From contig JAJHZJ010000808.1 of NCBI GenBank assembly GCA_023548195.1, forward strand, positions 6,104,889 to 6,168,888: a stretch of 64,000 nucleotides of DNA, read 5' to 3'. The stretch's first letter is position 1, and every line of letters starts with the position of its first letter. The translations under genes and the position numbers were made by a program. The notes beneath the pieces are model-generated. The model saw nothing but the letters and a program-made list of their open reading frames with translations, searched no databases and was not told the DNA's origin. The stretch is from Bettongia penicillata ogilbyi. Lineage: Eukaryota > Chordata > Mammalia > Diprotodontia > Potoroidae. Below are positions 22,377 to 38,954 of this stretch, one piece after another.

Positions 22377-22590
22377 TGGACCCATAGGATTTTAGACATA
22401 AGGCTGGAAGAGACCTTAGAGGTTATCCCATGTGACACCCTTATTTCATGGATGAGGAAACAGAGCCAGAGAAGTTAGAAAACTTGAGTTCAAGATCACC
22501 TAGATATGGGGACAAAGACAGGATTTGAACTCACATCCTGGATAACCCCAAGTTCAGCTCCCTTTCCACTACTCTGCTCACTCTTTACAT
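22377..22590 (-). mobile_element. MIR/CR1-L3-related relic, minus orientation
   Basis: GGCTGGAAGAGACCTTAGAG, CATGGATGAGGAAACAGAGC, GGATTTGAACTCACATCCTG, and CCCTTTCCACTACTCTGCTC: same composite as 15880-16034. Confidence 0.65.
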
Positions 22591-22845
22591 CAGGGAAATC
22601 ACAAGCTTAGACCAAAAAAATAGTGTTTGACTGGAGGGAAAAAGATTCCATTGAAGTGTTAATTAAAGGCTTAGCTAATTTATTTTGGATCTGGGCAACA
22701 GTTTCAACATCTAGTGGCCAGAAGAGGTTCTGGATTTTAAAGAAGCTTGTTGGGAGTGTGGGGAAGGTAGAAAACAAATGATACCCAAAGTCAAAGCCTA
22801 GATCTGGATCACTGAGGTTCAAAATTCTAAGATCCCTCTGGCTAC

Positions 22846-22882
22846 CTGGGGTAGGGAACCCGTGACCTTGAGGCCACAGTTG
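22846..22882 (-). mobile_element. hAT MITE terminus (fragment)
   Basis: GGGTAGGGAACCCGTGACCT followed by TGAGGCCACAG resembles the terminal inverted repeat of the MITE at 41693-41806. Only one end is present. Confidence 0.5.
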
Positions 22883-22889
22883 TCAGCAC

Positions 22890-24299
22890 TGCGACTGGCA
22901 CTAGTAAGTGCTTAATATTTAAATACTTGCTGACTTTCCTTTTCTTACCTTCAGACTGCTATGGGACTGGAGCCCCATCTCTGGCCCCAACTGAAGGCAG
23001 AATGATGGCAGCTCAGAAGATGGGGGATGGAGCCTCCAAGCCTCTCCCCATTACTCCTCTTACCAAATGGCCTTGTCTGGTAAGGGAAGAGTTTACAGTC
23101 TTTTGGGTTACTATGTCAATAAAACCCAAATGTGCACAAGGGAAAAGAATGAAGTCTACTCCTATAATTTCCTATAAGACCACTCTGTAAAAATATTTCT
23201 CCAAACATTATCAATAATTTCATAAAGCATGACTTCGGGAAGATTGTTAGTAGGAAACATGTATGTGATATTCTATACTTTTTTTTTAAAATGATCATTC
23301 TGATTATTTATTTTTGCCATCCCTCCCAATGAACTTCTCCTTAATCTCTATGATATACAAATATTACATGACAATTGGTATATTCCAAAATCGACTTCTC
23401 AAAAGTATCCCCTAAAAGTTAAAAAAAAACCTAAACAAACCCTTTAGGTCCTAAAAGAAAGTCGCCTCTGTTGTCAATTAAAACAAATTATGTGCATAGA
23501 GAACTATAAACTATCCTGGTGCAACAAATATTCAGAAGTTTAAATCAGGCCATTGTAGACAAAGCAAATGAAACTACAACATTCGATGAAAAGCATAGCC
23601 TTATTTGGTTTATCCATGAAAACCCTACCTTTAGATTATTTCACTTAATATGCTAGCTCAACACGTAAGGACTTCTCAGAAAGGTAAAAATGCTGTTTAT
23701 TACATTCCTGTCTAAAATGCGAGATATTGGGCTAATTTCATAAAACAGAATTTGAAATTCTCAAAAACCTAGAAATCAGAATCCAGAACGCATCTTGAAT
23801 TTGTGTTCAATTAATTAAATCTTAGTTAATGAGTTAGGTTAAAGAAAATTGTCTTCTCTTTTTTGCTTTCCAAGCTTATGTAACAAACAAATCAAAAACC
23901 ATCAACTGTCAGCCGAGGAGCTAAGGTTCTGATAAATACTTTTGAACTTGCTATTTTGTTGCCAGCACACAAGCCACTTTGTTTCTTTTGATTTGCACAA
24001 CCTGCCAGCATCTAATTGGGGAAACAGGCATTAAGGGTGTTTGACAAATAGTCGGGCCGAGATAGGCTGTACATATTCATACACACCAATAAATGATGGA
24101 AGGAAGTTTAAGATGCAGTAAAAATAAATTTCGAGAGTTTAACTCTGGTTTCATGTAACAGCACTTCCATAAAGTACTTAGAATACTAAGGCAGCAGTAC
24201 CCTTCAGATAGGACACAGGGGACACATCCTTTAAATAAATGTGTTCCTTTGCCTGAACAGAAGTTCAAACCTGCTCCATTATCATTAATTCTGTTCCTT

Positions 24300-24300
<1 letters not shown>
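22890..24300. other. Repeat-poor block upstream of SHISA3
   Basis: No repeat family is apparent. Short ORFs at 22927-23298 and 24077-24268 have no domains. The composition (AT-rich with homeodomain-like TAAT cores and runs such as GCATCTAATTGG) suits conserved enhancer DNA, but that is inference. Confidence 0.4.
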
Positions 24301-28572
<4,272 letters not shown>

Positions 28573-29027
28573 AACCAGTCTACGTGCCATTCCTGATCGT
28601 TGGCTCCATCTTCATCGCCTTCATTATCCTGGGCTCTTTAGTAGCTATTTACTGTTGCACCTGCTTAAGACCTAAACAAACCTCTCAGCAGCCCATTCGT
28701 TTCTCACTTCGAAGCTATCAGAATGAGACCCTACCCATGATTCTGACCTCCACTAACCTCAGGACACCCTCAAGGCAATCCAGCACAGCAACCAGCTCAA
28801 GTTCCAATGGAGGGTCCATTCGAAGGTTTTCTTTCGCCAGAGCTGAGTCTGGTTGTCTGGTGCCCTCACCTCCTCCACCTTACACATCAGGCTGTTTACA
28901 GACAGGTCATTCAATCCACCTGACCCAACCATCTGGATTCCTGGTGTCACCACAATATTTTGCTTATCCCCTCCAGCAGGAGCCAACACTTCCTGGGAAA
29001 AGCTGCTCAGACTTCAGCCCAAGTTGA
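28573..29027 (+). CDS. SHISA3: SHISA3 coding exon 2 (transmembrane helix and cytoplasmic tail)
   Basis: This is the second and last coding exon of SHISA3 and completes a 243-residue protein (human is about 238). The acceptor is a long T-run ending TTTTAG at 28572. The exon restores Gln93 and continues PVYVPFL. A single transmembrane helix covers about residues 98-119 (PFLIVGSIFIAFIILGSL), followed by a juxtamembrane cysteine cluster CCTC (120-123). The cytoplasmic tail is Ser/Thr- and Pro-rich and has RPK (125-127), RRFSFARAE (176-184), PPPPY (192-196; a PPxY motif of the kind bound by WW domains) and an aromatic end with SPQYFAYP. The stop is TGA at 29025-29027. From memory of the human protein, five or six residues near SGCLQTG just after PPPPY look extra. 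No frameshift or stop interrupts the gene. Intron 1 is 2,581 bp with canonical GT-AG ends. Confidence 0.96.
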
Positions 29028-29825
29028 TATGAATAGTGCAGTGGAGTAAAGGACAAGTGGAGTGTATTTTGAGTTATGCTCATGTTAACACTAAGATGAT
29101 GTTCTGGGGCATCAGAACAAGATCATCATGGAAAAATATTTCTTTTCTAGAATTAATATGTTCTCTCATCTGGATTACACAAAATGGATGTTTTAGGTAA
29201 CTGCCTTTTTTTTTGCCTTTTTCTAAAAAAAAGGTAACCATTACATTTTAATTTGATTTACTCATAATTGCAGCAATTAGAAGTTCAAACCAGTTTCTGT
29301 TGAAAATATTTTACCAGTCAACTCAAAACATTGTTTGTATAGAAGATATTAGGAGATAGTCTTTTAAGCCTGAGTGGTTAATTATAACAAAAAAGGAAGT
29401 ACCTGATTATAGTTATCAGAAATTCATTAAAAAAAACCCTCATCACTTATTAATAAACAAAGGGAACCCTGAGCATCTTGGACAGTATTTAAGTATGTTG
29501 AAATAATTATTGTATTAGTAATCACACAACTCAAAATACATACTTTTCAGAAGACAAGACAATATGAAAAAATTTAATAAGTAATTTTCACTGTTAGGCA
29601 AATCCTAACTAAGATTTTCCCCTAGGGAATATTTATTGTGAACTTTGGTTCAGTGACATTTAGTATATAAATGAAAGTTGGACAATTGAATCTTAAAGTT
29701 TTATTTGTAAAATTAATTATGTAAAAATATGATATTTGTAATTTAATGTATGTACACATTGACAATACTAATTATTTAGTAATGATACTGAATTTTTGTG
29801 TTAATAAAAGCTGTGGTTAAAATTC
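29028..29825 (+). other. SHISA3: SHISA3 3' UTR with candidate poly(A) signal
   Basis: AT-rich, repeat-poor sequence follows the SHISA3 stop codon. An AATAAA hexamer at 29803-29808 is followed by a GT-rich segment (GTTAATCTGTGG), which makes it the best poly(A) site candidate and gives a 3' UTR of about 0.8 kb. More distal AATAAA-like sites exist (near 30480 and 30768), so longer forms are possible. Confidence 0.55.
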
Positions 29826-29829
29826 CCAT

Positions 29830-30100
29830 CATTGTTAATCTGTGGCAGATAGCTAAGACCAAGTGTTCTTTGAACTAAGACCAGAATACGTACATACTGT
29901 CATGAGATGCAGTAAAGTATTTGATTTACTTTTGTGAAAACTTTATAGTTTTTAATCAAAGCACTTCATTTTATGGAAGACCTGTGTAAACCACTTGATG
30001 ATCAGAAAAAGAGACATTTAGTTCTAAATTTAGAAATTTAGTGGTATCTAATATTGAATTTAAATTGTGTTAAAAAGCAATTTCTTATATCTGATTATAA
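29830..30100. other. AT-rich convergent intergenic sequence
   Basis: Nothing recognised beyond the SHISA3 poly(A) site. Confidence 0.5.
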
Positions 30101-30104
30101 AAAA

Positions 30105-30190
30105 TATACAGGTAATAAGCATATATTCAGCACTTACTCTATTCTCACTTACCATATTCTAGGCACTGTGCACCTAAAAAGGTGAAGAAA
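30105..30190 (-). mobile_element. L2 3' end fragment
   Basis: ATATTCAGCACTTACTCTAT with TCTAGGCACTGTGCACC matches the inverted L2 terminus. Confidence 0.5.
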
Positions 30191-31080
30191 CTTAGTAAAA
30201 ATGCTATCTATTACTATGTCTTCCTTTCTTTTATGACAGTTACTTATTCAGGAATAGACCCTTATGATCATCTAAGAACAACTTGGTTTCTGTATGTGCT
30301 CCAAATATTTTTAAAATGGATGTGAAACTTGTATTAGTGATAATGGTTTGTATCACTGATACAGGTTGCAGTTGTTTTCATTTGTGGAGTCTGCATATAC
30401 AATAACTGCTTCACTACCAGTGAAACATAAGTTGAGGCTTCTCTAGTGTCTATGTATGCAGAGTATGCAGAAGATACAAATAAATATAAAACAGTTCCTT
30501 ATCTCAGAAAACCTGTTCATCTGCTGACAGATCTAAATCTTGGTATATTCCCTAGATGATAAGTATACACATTTGCTATGGCTTAAAGGTTCTGCCTCAG
30601 CCTATGAAACAGCACAACTCAGACTCACAGAGATCAAATTACAACTTTAGCATTGTCAACAGTATATTCTAACCAACTGAGCTTGTGGGCTATAAATAAT
30701 TGAATGTTTTTTTTTTTAAAAGACTTATTAGTTAAAAATTGTACTATGCCTTCTCTTTTTATTTCTGTAATAAATTCATGGGAAACCTGTTTAAAACAAA
30801 TCAATTGATGTGAGGAATTTAATAGGGTTTCTGAAGTTAATTTATTAAAATCTTTAAAACCTCAACCTTAAGTCTTTCTAAGCACTATTTCCACTTTAGA
30901 GTGGTCATTAACTTCCAACATATTCACACTCTTTCAGCATTGTTGGTAATGGAAACTTATAAAGATAACTTCAAGAGTAAGACGTCTCCTGTAAATGGCA
31001 TTGTGAAAGCAGTCCAGAACAATTAAGTTGGATAATACACATCCATAGAAAATATATACCATTTGTATGAGTTTATTATA
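30191..31080. other. AT-rich unique sequence
   Basis: No recognised feature. A T-run lies near 30705. Confidence 0.5.
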
Positions 31081-31084
31081 GGCC

Positions 31085-31205
31085 TAGAGAGAAAAGGACC
31101 TTTATGGGAGATCTAGGGTAATCCCTTCATTTCATAGAGAAGAATAATCAAAGGCCCTGAAAGGGGAAGCAACCTGTCCAGTGCTTAAGCAGTACGCTAA
31201 GTGCC
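31085..31205 (-). mobile_element. MIR/CR1-L3-related relic, minus orientation
   Basis: GGACCTTTATGGGAGATCTA, CCTTCATTTCATAGAGAAGA, GGAAGCAACCTGTCCAGTGC: decayed composite relic of the type at 15880. Confidence 0.45.
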
Positions 31206-31965
31206 ACTTTCCCTACGCCATTGATAATGACAATTTCACAATAATTTCATCATTCTTTCGCATTAACTCAATTAACATTTCTTAATCCAGTATGTGGCAT
31301 AAGCCTATAATAAAGTACCCCTCTATATGTCTTGGATTTATTCATAGAGATTAGATGTTATGATAGAAAGTATAGAAATGTAGTGACATAATAAAGTCTA
31401 TAAATTAAACAATGTCCTTGCTGTCTGCCCAGCATCAGTGTTACATTGATGTACAGGAATGTTCTTTCAGACAACAGAATGAAAGGGTTCTATGACATTC
31501 AATGCATTTCCAGCAATTGCCCCATGATGTAAGAAACAGATATGGGCATACCTCTGGTGTCTTTCAGTAGTTAGTGTTGCCTGCAACCTGATGATTATAG
31601 CCAGTAGGATAAGAGTAAAGGAATCCCTGGTCCCAAATGACTTTCATAACAAAGTGATTAAGTATAAATTGCACTTGATTATTGTTTTAGCTGAACTACC
31701 AGTGTTCATCGGCATTAAACCATTATTGTGGAAAATGTAAATCCTACAATAAAAGAAGAGGCACATATCTGACCTTATATTTCCTGGAGTGGGGTGGGGT
31801 GGGGGCATTTTGCTGACCTACTTTTCAGGCAATCTAATTAAAGGAAAAGTTGTGATCAATTCTTACAATGCTACTGCAAAGCAGATTTTCTTGATTGGAG
31901 TTCTCTGTGATAAACAGGAGAAATTGCTTTGGCTCTTTAGACATAATTATCCCTTGGCTATTGAC
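31206..31965. other. AT-rich unique sequence
   Basis: No recognised feature. Confidence 0.5.
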
Positions 31966-31967
31966 AG

Positions 31968-32208
31968 AATGGGGCAGCTACACGGTGAAGTGGAGAGAGT
32001 GCCAGACTCATCTTGGCACTGAGTACAAATCTGGCACCAGACAGTAACTATGTGACCTTAGGCATATCATTTTACCCTGTTTACCTCAGTCTCCTTATCT
32101 GTAAAATGAGCGGGAAAAGGAAATGGCAAACCACTCCAGTATCTTTGCAAGAAAACTCCAAATAGGGTCATGAAGAATAGGAAACGAATGAAAAACTGAA
32201 CAACAAAA
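31968..32208 (+). mobile_element. MAR1-type SINE, full length
   Basis: GGGGCAGCTACACGGTGAAG head, TGAGTACAAATCTGGCACC B box, and tail GGCAAACCACTCCAGTATCT with AATAGGGTCATGAAGAATAG and AACAACAAAATGA. Confidence 0.92.
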
Positions 32209-32334
32209 TGACAGAATATTTTAAATAACTGACAAGTTTCTCTTTAAACACAACAAACCTACCACTACATCAATGTGTACTTGGGAATGGCAAACTTACT
32301 TTATTATTGGCTTAAGAAAAAGTAATTAAGCAGA

Positions 32335-32525
32335 TTTACTAGGTAGGTGGAAAGCACAGTTGAAGATCAGGGAGATCTGAGATTTAAATTTAGTCTCATA
32401 CCCTGGGGCAAGACACAATTTCTATCTGCTTCAATTTCCTCATTTGTAAAATGACATATAAAGAGATTATTTGTCAAGTATTTTGCAAACCTAAAAGTGC
32501 CGTGTAACTTGTAGCCATTATAGAA
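32335..32525 (+). mobile_element. MIR-type SINE
   Basis: GGTGGAAAGCACAGTTGAAG, CTTCAATTTCCTCATTTGTA, AAGTATTTTGCAAACCTAAA: MIR order from head to 3' end. Confidence 0.65.
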
Positions 32526-32845
32526 ATATTCATATAATGCGTTCCAAAGCCAACATAAATATTTAATTGACTTTTTTTTTGATTATCTATTTTACTTTGT
32601 GGATAATCATATTAATGTTGGGGAAAAGCTTTTAAATTGTCCAAATAGATGACATTCTTGGGGGTTTTACCTACTTTTTTTCCTCTTCTGTTAGGGAATT
32701 TCTTTTTAACCCATGGGGTACCTAAAATTTAGTTTGTAATAAATTATTCCTATTTTTAATTAAGGAACTTCCATAGTTCATAGATGAAGGTGGCATTAAA
32801 CTCAATTAAGATGTATCCAATAGTGTTTAATTTCCTTTTGAAAGC
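32526..32845. other. AT-rich unique sequence
   Basis: No recognised feature. Confidence 0.5.
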
Positions 32846-32849
32846 TCAC

Positions 32850-33005
32850 AGTAGAAAGTGGTGGACTATGGTATTGAAAACCTGGGTTTAAACTCCAGCT
32901 TTGTTACTACCTGGGCAAGTCAGCTGACCTATCTGGGTCTTAATTTCCTAATCAGTAAAATAAGAGGGTGGTAACAGATTACCTCCAAGGTTGTCCCTTC
33001 TAGCT
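32850..33005 (+). mobile_element. MIR-type SINE
   Basis: GGACTATGGTATTGAAAACC with TGGGTTTAAACTCCAGCTTT, CTACCTGGGCAAGTCAGCTG and TAATTTCCTAATCAGTAAAA. Confidence 0.65.
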
Positions 33006-33909
33006 TTTAAAAAAAATAATCCTATAACCTGAGGCCGAATAAGTACAACAAAAATAAACTTGAATGTGTGTGTGTACACACACGTAAGGTCATGCATAGT
33101 AAAAACATAGTAATTTGGGTTTCACCACTTAGGAATTTGTGATGGTTGTCTTGGGATGGACTGAAATTTACTTTCATACTATGAATAAAGGATTTGCTTA
33201 GAGCACTAATAGTGGAAAAAGACTCTATGGGGATATGCCTAACCTGAAGAAAAGAAACTGTCATTATGCTGTTTATCTGCACAAAATTGTTGCTAATCGC
33301 AATTAATTATCTGGCCTGACAAGAATTCTGTTGAAACTCGAGTTATTGTGTATGCTTGAAACTAATAAAATGAAATTTCATATTTTCTATTCAGTAGTTC
33401 TTGCTAGTAACTTATAAATAGTCCAAGTTGATGATATATTGTTCTTTTTCCAATTAAGATGAGGTGGTTTGTGTTATTAAAAATACAGAAATGTGAAGTC
33501 AGAAATGCTAAGAATACACAGAGAAATAAACCGCAGTGCTGGGCAAAGGACTTCAAAATTCTCATAACATATATACCTTAAAGTAGTCAGGACAAGTACA
33601 GTGAGTATTAATACCAAGTGTCCAATTAAATCTGCTAATAGTTCAGGAATGATCCAAGAGTAGTAAAAACAACTTTCTCTTTCTCTTATTTCCATACAAA
33701 TAAAACACATGCTTCCAACGAAGAGTAAAAGTACTTTCAATCAGCATTATGTTTCATTTCATTAGTTTAAAAGGAGGGGGTGTTTAGTGAGTTGTAGGTT
33801 TCAAAAAACAAATTCTTTTCCAAAGCAATACAGGTTCTATACATCATTAAAGAAACTCAAACAACTATTTTGAAATTTTTTTGGAACAGTACTGAAAATA
33901 TGAAGACTT
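33006..33909. other. AT-rich convergent gap between SHISA3 and ATP8A1
   Basis: Short TG run near 33066. A hydrophobic minus-strand ORF of 87 codons (33477-33740) is best explained by T-rich composition. Confidence 0.5.
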
Positions 33910-33927
33910 TTCTTTATGTAATGACAC

Positions 33928-33933
33928 TTTATT
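33928..33933 (-). terminator. ATP8A1: Candidate ATP8A1 poly(A) signal
   Basis: TTTATT on the + strand, AATAAA on the - strand, in the context GAAATAAAGTGTC. It lies at the edge between the repeat-poor presumed 3' UTR and the convergent gap to SHISA3. Confidence 0.5.
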
Positions 33934-35082
33934 TCATTTTTAGTAACAATTAAAAGACAATGCATTTAAAATTTGCAGGTCAAAACATGCACATTCACAA
34001 AATGCCAGTGACATGTAACACTGCACAGAACTGAACATTACTAAATTTTAATAACTATTTATAAAACACAGTGCATTTAATGTCAAGTTAAAACAAACCT
34101 GAGAAAACTACCATAAACACGAAGTCAAACAACTCTCCACTCATGCAACTGTGAAGGTCCCACAACAGTTTCTGCAGTGACAGCGTGGTGCTGTCAGAAA
34201 ATCCCCTACCTTCCCTTTAATACAAACTGTACTTTTGTCTAGCTGCTGCTTTCAGTGCAGCACATTCACTTAATATACACTGAAATACTTAAGTTCAAAA
34301 TGAAGCTTAAGGTAGGAAAAAACTCACTGCTAACTGTATTTATGGCTTCTATTCTAGAACAACAAAACACAAACGTAATCTTTTTATATATTCTGGTCAC
34401 ATTTTTACAACAAGAGATTCACTTATAGAAAGTCAGAATTAAGAATAAGCAGATATGAAAATTCAATCTTCAGAATGCTACCATATTTCCTACTTAAGAG
34501 ATTTATTTGCCAAGAAACTTTAAAATGTGACATTTCTGCCAATCAATCCAAATAAATGATTTAGTTAAATGTGCTGAAATTTGTTTGAAAGGAATATACT
34601 CATCTAAAAAGGTCAAACTGAGGACCAGTCTGTTTGCCTACCAAACATTAATTCTTGGATATACTATGATATGACTTTGGAAGGCAGAAAGAAATACCAA
34701 GATTTATAGCAAAAGCCATGCATTTGCTTAGGCCGCTTTAAAATATTAATTCATGCAGACAAACTATAAACTCATCAAAAACACAGCTGCTTTTACATAG
34801 AAAATGAATCGAGGTTTTAAAAGGGAAAAATTCATTTCCTTTCCTTTTAAAATTTAACATACATTCCAATTTTATAGCTGTCCAAGGTTAATTAAAATGC
34901 AACAAAATAGAAGTTTCATAAATGACATTTAGTTATTTATATGAGAAAGATTCACAATATGGTAACCTTTCATAGGTATAGTAGAAATTTTCATTATCAT
35001 CATCATCTCATTTATTAGGTGCCTAATCACGGGTGATGTTACATGCTTTACATAGAGAACCACATAAAGCTGGTCCCTCTGG

Positions 35083-35083
35083 T

Positions 35084-35118
<35 letters not shown>

Positions 35119-35120
35119 TT
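35083..35120 (+). repeat. (TG)n microsatellite within the ATP8A1 3' UTR
   Basis: GT units interrupted once by TATATG. Confidence 0.93.
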
Positions 35121-36174
35121 GTTTAGCAGTCATGTGGGGGAACAATTTTTTAGAAACTGATTATTCCTAAGCCTACTGATTTATTTGAAGAAAGAACTCT
35201 TAAATGAAGAATTGCCAAAAGGCAATTTCACATACATATAAAAATCATTGAGCTTAGCTACACAATAATTATGACAGAGTTATAAGTATTTCACAATTGT
35301 TTGTAAGAAATCAATGATTTATAGCTGGCATTGTTTATGAAAGGGGATTTTAAATGCAAAGTATTATTAAGTACTGCACATTATGCAGAATTTCACAATA
35401 CTGAGTTCAGAAATTATAATATGTTTCACAATAAGATTTAGCGTTCAATAACTGACCATTCATTTTTCTCGCTTGAAATTAGCAGGAGCCACTGGCTTAG
35501 TTTAATAAGTATATGCAAAATGCATAAAACTAACTCTACTGAGCAGGGGACATGTTAAATAAAGAGTGTTGTACATCTGACCTGATTAGCAATAGGCAGA
35601 GATTGCCTAAAGTTCTTTTTCTCAACTAAAGTATCTGAACCATTTCCATTTTTTAAAAAAATTAACTTCCTGAGAAACATCATTAGGCTGTTAACAATAT
35701 TTTTTTTTTGTAGAAAATAGCGACTACTTGGTGTAAATATATCATTAAAACCCTGATACAGCTAGATAGGTTGAGATTTCCACATGAACTCAAATTGACA
35801 GGTGGTAGTTTTTGTGAAGCAACATTTCCTTTGTGCCTAACAGTAAAAACCAACATGGGATGTCTGATTTCCAAGACAGACATTCTGCCTTGGAACAGGC
35901 TACAAAGAGAGAAATGTAGAATTAGTATACCTCATCAGCCCTCTTAATCCTATGAAAACTTTCTTTCTTATGAAGATGGTAACAAGGAAGAGCACAGTAG
36001 TTGTGATTTGCTTTAGCAAGGTAAAGACCCTAAGATTAAATAGTATATTTAAGTTTTACTAAGGTTTGATTTCATGAAAACAAAGAGATGGGGTTTTTTT
36101 TGTTAAAATATTCTTTTTTTGGAACAGAAATGTGGATATTACTGATAACATAAATTTATACAGTACATGCAAGT

Positions 36175-36360
36175 TTAAAAAATGCTTTATATTCTCATTT
36201 CACAATATCCTACCAATCCCACTAAATAGGTACTATAGGAATTATAGTCTTCATTCTATAGATGAGGCAAATGAAACTCAGAGAGGTAAATTACATTGGC
36301 CATACAAAGGATCAGCAGCAGAATTTGAATTGTCTCCTTTTCTTTAAATCCAGCACCTTA
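36175..36360 (-). mobile_element. MIR-type SINE in the ATP8A1 3' UTR
   Basis: TCATTCTATAGATGAGGCAA with ATGAAACTCAGAGAGGTAAA and AATCCAGCACCTTATTCTCC is an inverted MIR. It is oriented the same way as ATP8A1 transcription. Confidence 0.6.
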
Positions 36361-38856
36361 TTCTCCATGACAGACGGTAACTCAATTGCTAGTAGAAATT
36401 GAGTCATGATAGATTTGTGTTCAAATAATAATTCAGAATAAATTATAGATATATCCCATTAATGCTAACGAATTTCACCAAAGTAAATCTTGGATCAATA
36501 AAGTATTACCTTCTTCAGGCCAGGAAATTCCATTCTATCCAACTGATAACTTTTGGAAGTTAAGGTCTTAGGAATGAGGGGCAGGAAATAGAAGTAGAAA
36601 ATGAATTTTATTTTTGAAAGTCCCATTTTTTTTGCAAATGGGTTATATTTACTTCTTTTTGAATATTTGTGGTTTTATCTCAACTATCTTCACTTGGGTA
36701 TATATCTATCTATATACATATATGAAAGCATATATATGGACCCAGGGAAGGGATGACTAAAGATACATTTAAAAGAAGGAATAAATATTTTTAGACATTA
36801 TACATTTTAAACTTTAAAATGATGTAATTCTGAAAATAGCTCTACTATCCAATACTCAACTCTTCAATGATCTTTCTGGATTACATCTATCTCTGAATAC
36901 AGAATGGAAGTGAGCAGACCTGTTGAACGTGTGACATCCTTCTGTAGATACAAATTTGAACGACAGAAAGGAAGGGAATTTACTTGGCAAAGAAGTAAGT
37001 AGAGAATAGCTGTGGACATAGTGAGTGAAATAATTCTTTTGCCGTAGAACCAAAGCAGTCCAAAACTGAAAGAGACCTTAGATGCCCTTAAGATATGACC
37101 TAATTATTTTAAATTTGAATTTAGAATAATGACAGTGAACTTGTGAAACGCAAGGGTTGATTTTAGTAAGCTCTCCTTTCTTAAAAACAAAAGGCTTACA
37201 AAATGACTAATATGGAAATGTTTTACATAAAAAAATTTCAAAAACCCTAACCCAACAAAAGGCTTCGCTTAAGAAAAAAGAAGCAAGTTTCATTTTTTAG
37301 GCATCTATTCTTTACCGAAAGGCAAATCTGCTACTCACTAAAAGGCAACACGTGTTTCAATCTATATATGTATCTGAAAATTGGAATTCTCTTTATCTAA
37401 AATAAAAGCAATATGTTTAAAATGGGAATACAAATTTGCTTATGCTTTGTTAAGCATGTTTTCTCACTTACTTCTGGTAGCAAAATAGACATTTTTAATA
37501 GATAATTCAGAAGTGCCAAATGAAGGAAACATTTACTTAACAAACGTATCAGTACAACCTATTTATGAGAAGTGCTCCTCATTTCCAAAGTATGACTTGT
37601 GTAAAATGGGCAATTTTGTTTTTGCAAGTTGAAATGTGTTTTTTCCATTAGCATGTGATTCATTTTAGTTAAAAGAAATGTGGTAGCCACCTCTGACAAC
37701 TGAACTGCAAACTAATTACTCATTCTTAAATATAGATTACACATGGTTTGGCTGTATAAGACAGCAGTAACCTCTGGGGGGGGAATTGAAAGGTAGAACC
37801 AAAGCAGATTATAAAAGCAAATGCATTTATCTGATGTGGTATTCCAAATATTTGAACAGAAACTTTGTAAATCTTATATAAATATGCAAATGTATTTTTC
37901 TCAAGTGGAAAAAAAAAGCTCCTCTTAGGACTCTACAATACCATGTCAGGCCAGAAAATTTAGAGCAGAAACATCATAGAAAAAGATGGAAATACACTAA
38001 AGCTGGCTGATAGATACAAACACAACATTAGAAAATTACCGCTACGACTAAGAGAGTAGCCACATTAAAATATACCTCTCTGACACTGACAGATTAAACG
38101 CGACAAGGAGAAAAGAAGCATTCGTAAGGCTGAAGGTGCAGAACATTACAGATTTTAGTAGCAAACGCCATAGACAAAACCTGAATTGGACTCATTTTTG
38201 CAAACTGATCATCTTACAGATAAAAAGTCAGGCATGCAGTTCTGACAAAATGACAAGAAGGAAACTTCCTTTGACATTTCTGTGCAAATGGCTACTGAAA
38301 GAGAAATACATCTATTGAATTTCTTTGGCAAACATTTATTCGGACGGTTCTGACAACTAACAACAGCTGATGCCTTGTTTGGACATCTTCCTCGGGAAGG
38401 TGAGTCCGCCCCTTAAAAATGCTGGTTTTCAGCTCCTTTAATCTGAGTCCCGTTACCAGTCCCTCTGACATAACGCCATTTCACATTTTTCATAAATGGT
38501 AAAGGTCTGTCATTGTATGGTATATTCAGCTTTCTCCTAAGGTGTGGAGTAAGAACAACACCGAAAGACCCTCATTTTAAGAAGCAGTCTGGCAGGATAC
38601 AAGGTCATTTTCAACTTCTGTTTACAAAGATTAGGCAAATACTTGTTTAGAAAACTTTGAAAGAGATGCTGTTACAGTATAGTCCCACAGTGCTTATGTC
38701 TACAGAATAGATGAATCTGAACTTCACGCAACGACATCAGCACGGATCTGTTTTGTAACTTCCTGGACTGGAATTATTTCATGGATTCCAGTAAAGACCT
38801 AGCAGCTTGTCTTACGGAAGTAAGTATTCGAGCCCGCTTCTTAAGCAAAGTCCCTT

Positions 38857-38954
38857 TCACCATTCATCTGGTCTTTGTTTTGTGGTATCATAAGCTCTGA
38901 TCACTTCAGACTGTGAAACTATTCCGTTTTCATCTTGAGAGAACGCATATCCAT
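38857..38954 (-). CDS. ATP8A1: ATP8A1 last coding exon with autoregulatory GYAFS motif
   Basis: The minus strand encodes [20 protein letters not shown] then [12 protein letters not shown] and a TGA stop (38859-38857). The GYAFS motif is the conserved piece of the ATP8A-type tail that folds back onto the nucleotide-binding site and inhibits the pump. The acceptor is TTTTGTATCTGTAG, and the frame joins exactly to the previous exon. The intron between them is 1,032 bp (38955-39986). The coding sequence appears intact and nearly invariant to human. Confidence 0.96.

Larger units (their letters stand above)
33910..38856 (-). other. ATP8A1: ATP8A1 3' UTR (inferred)
   Basis: Below the ATP8A1 stop codon lies almost 5 kb of AT-rich DNA that is nearly free of SINEs and LINEs, in contrast to its surroundings. 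It has many T-rich and ATTTA-like motifs. A minus-strand AATAAA at 33933-33928 is the best candidate for the distal poly(A) signal. A long 3' UTR is also known for human ATP8A1. The contents that I recognise are a TG microsatellite (35083-35120) and an old MIR-like copy (36175-36360). Confidence 0.6.

Noticed and set aside
33477..33740. Hydrophobic 87-codon minus-strand ORF looking like a membrane protein
   Set aside because: T-rich DNA gives Leu/Phe/Ile/Ser-rich translations. There are no splice sites, CpG island or family motifs to support a gene.
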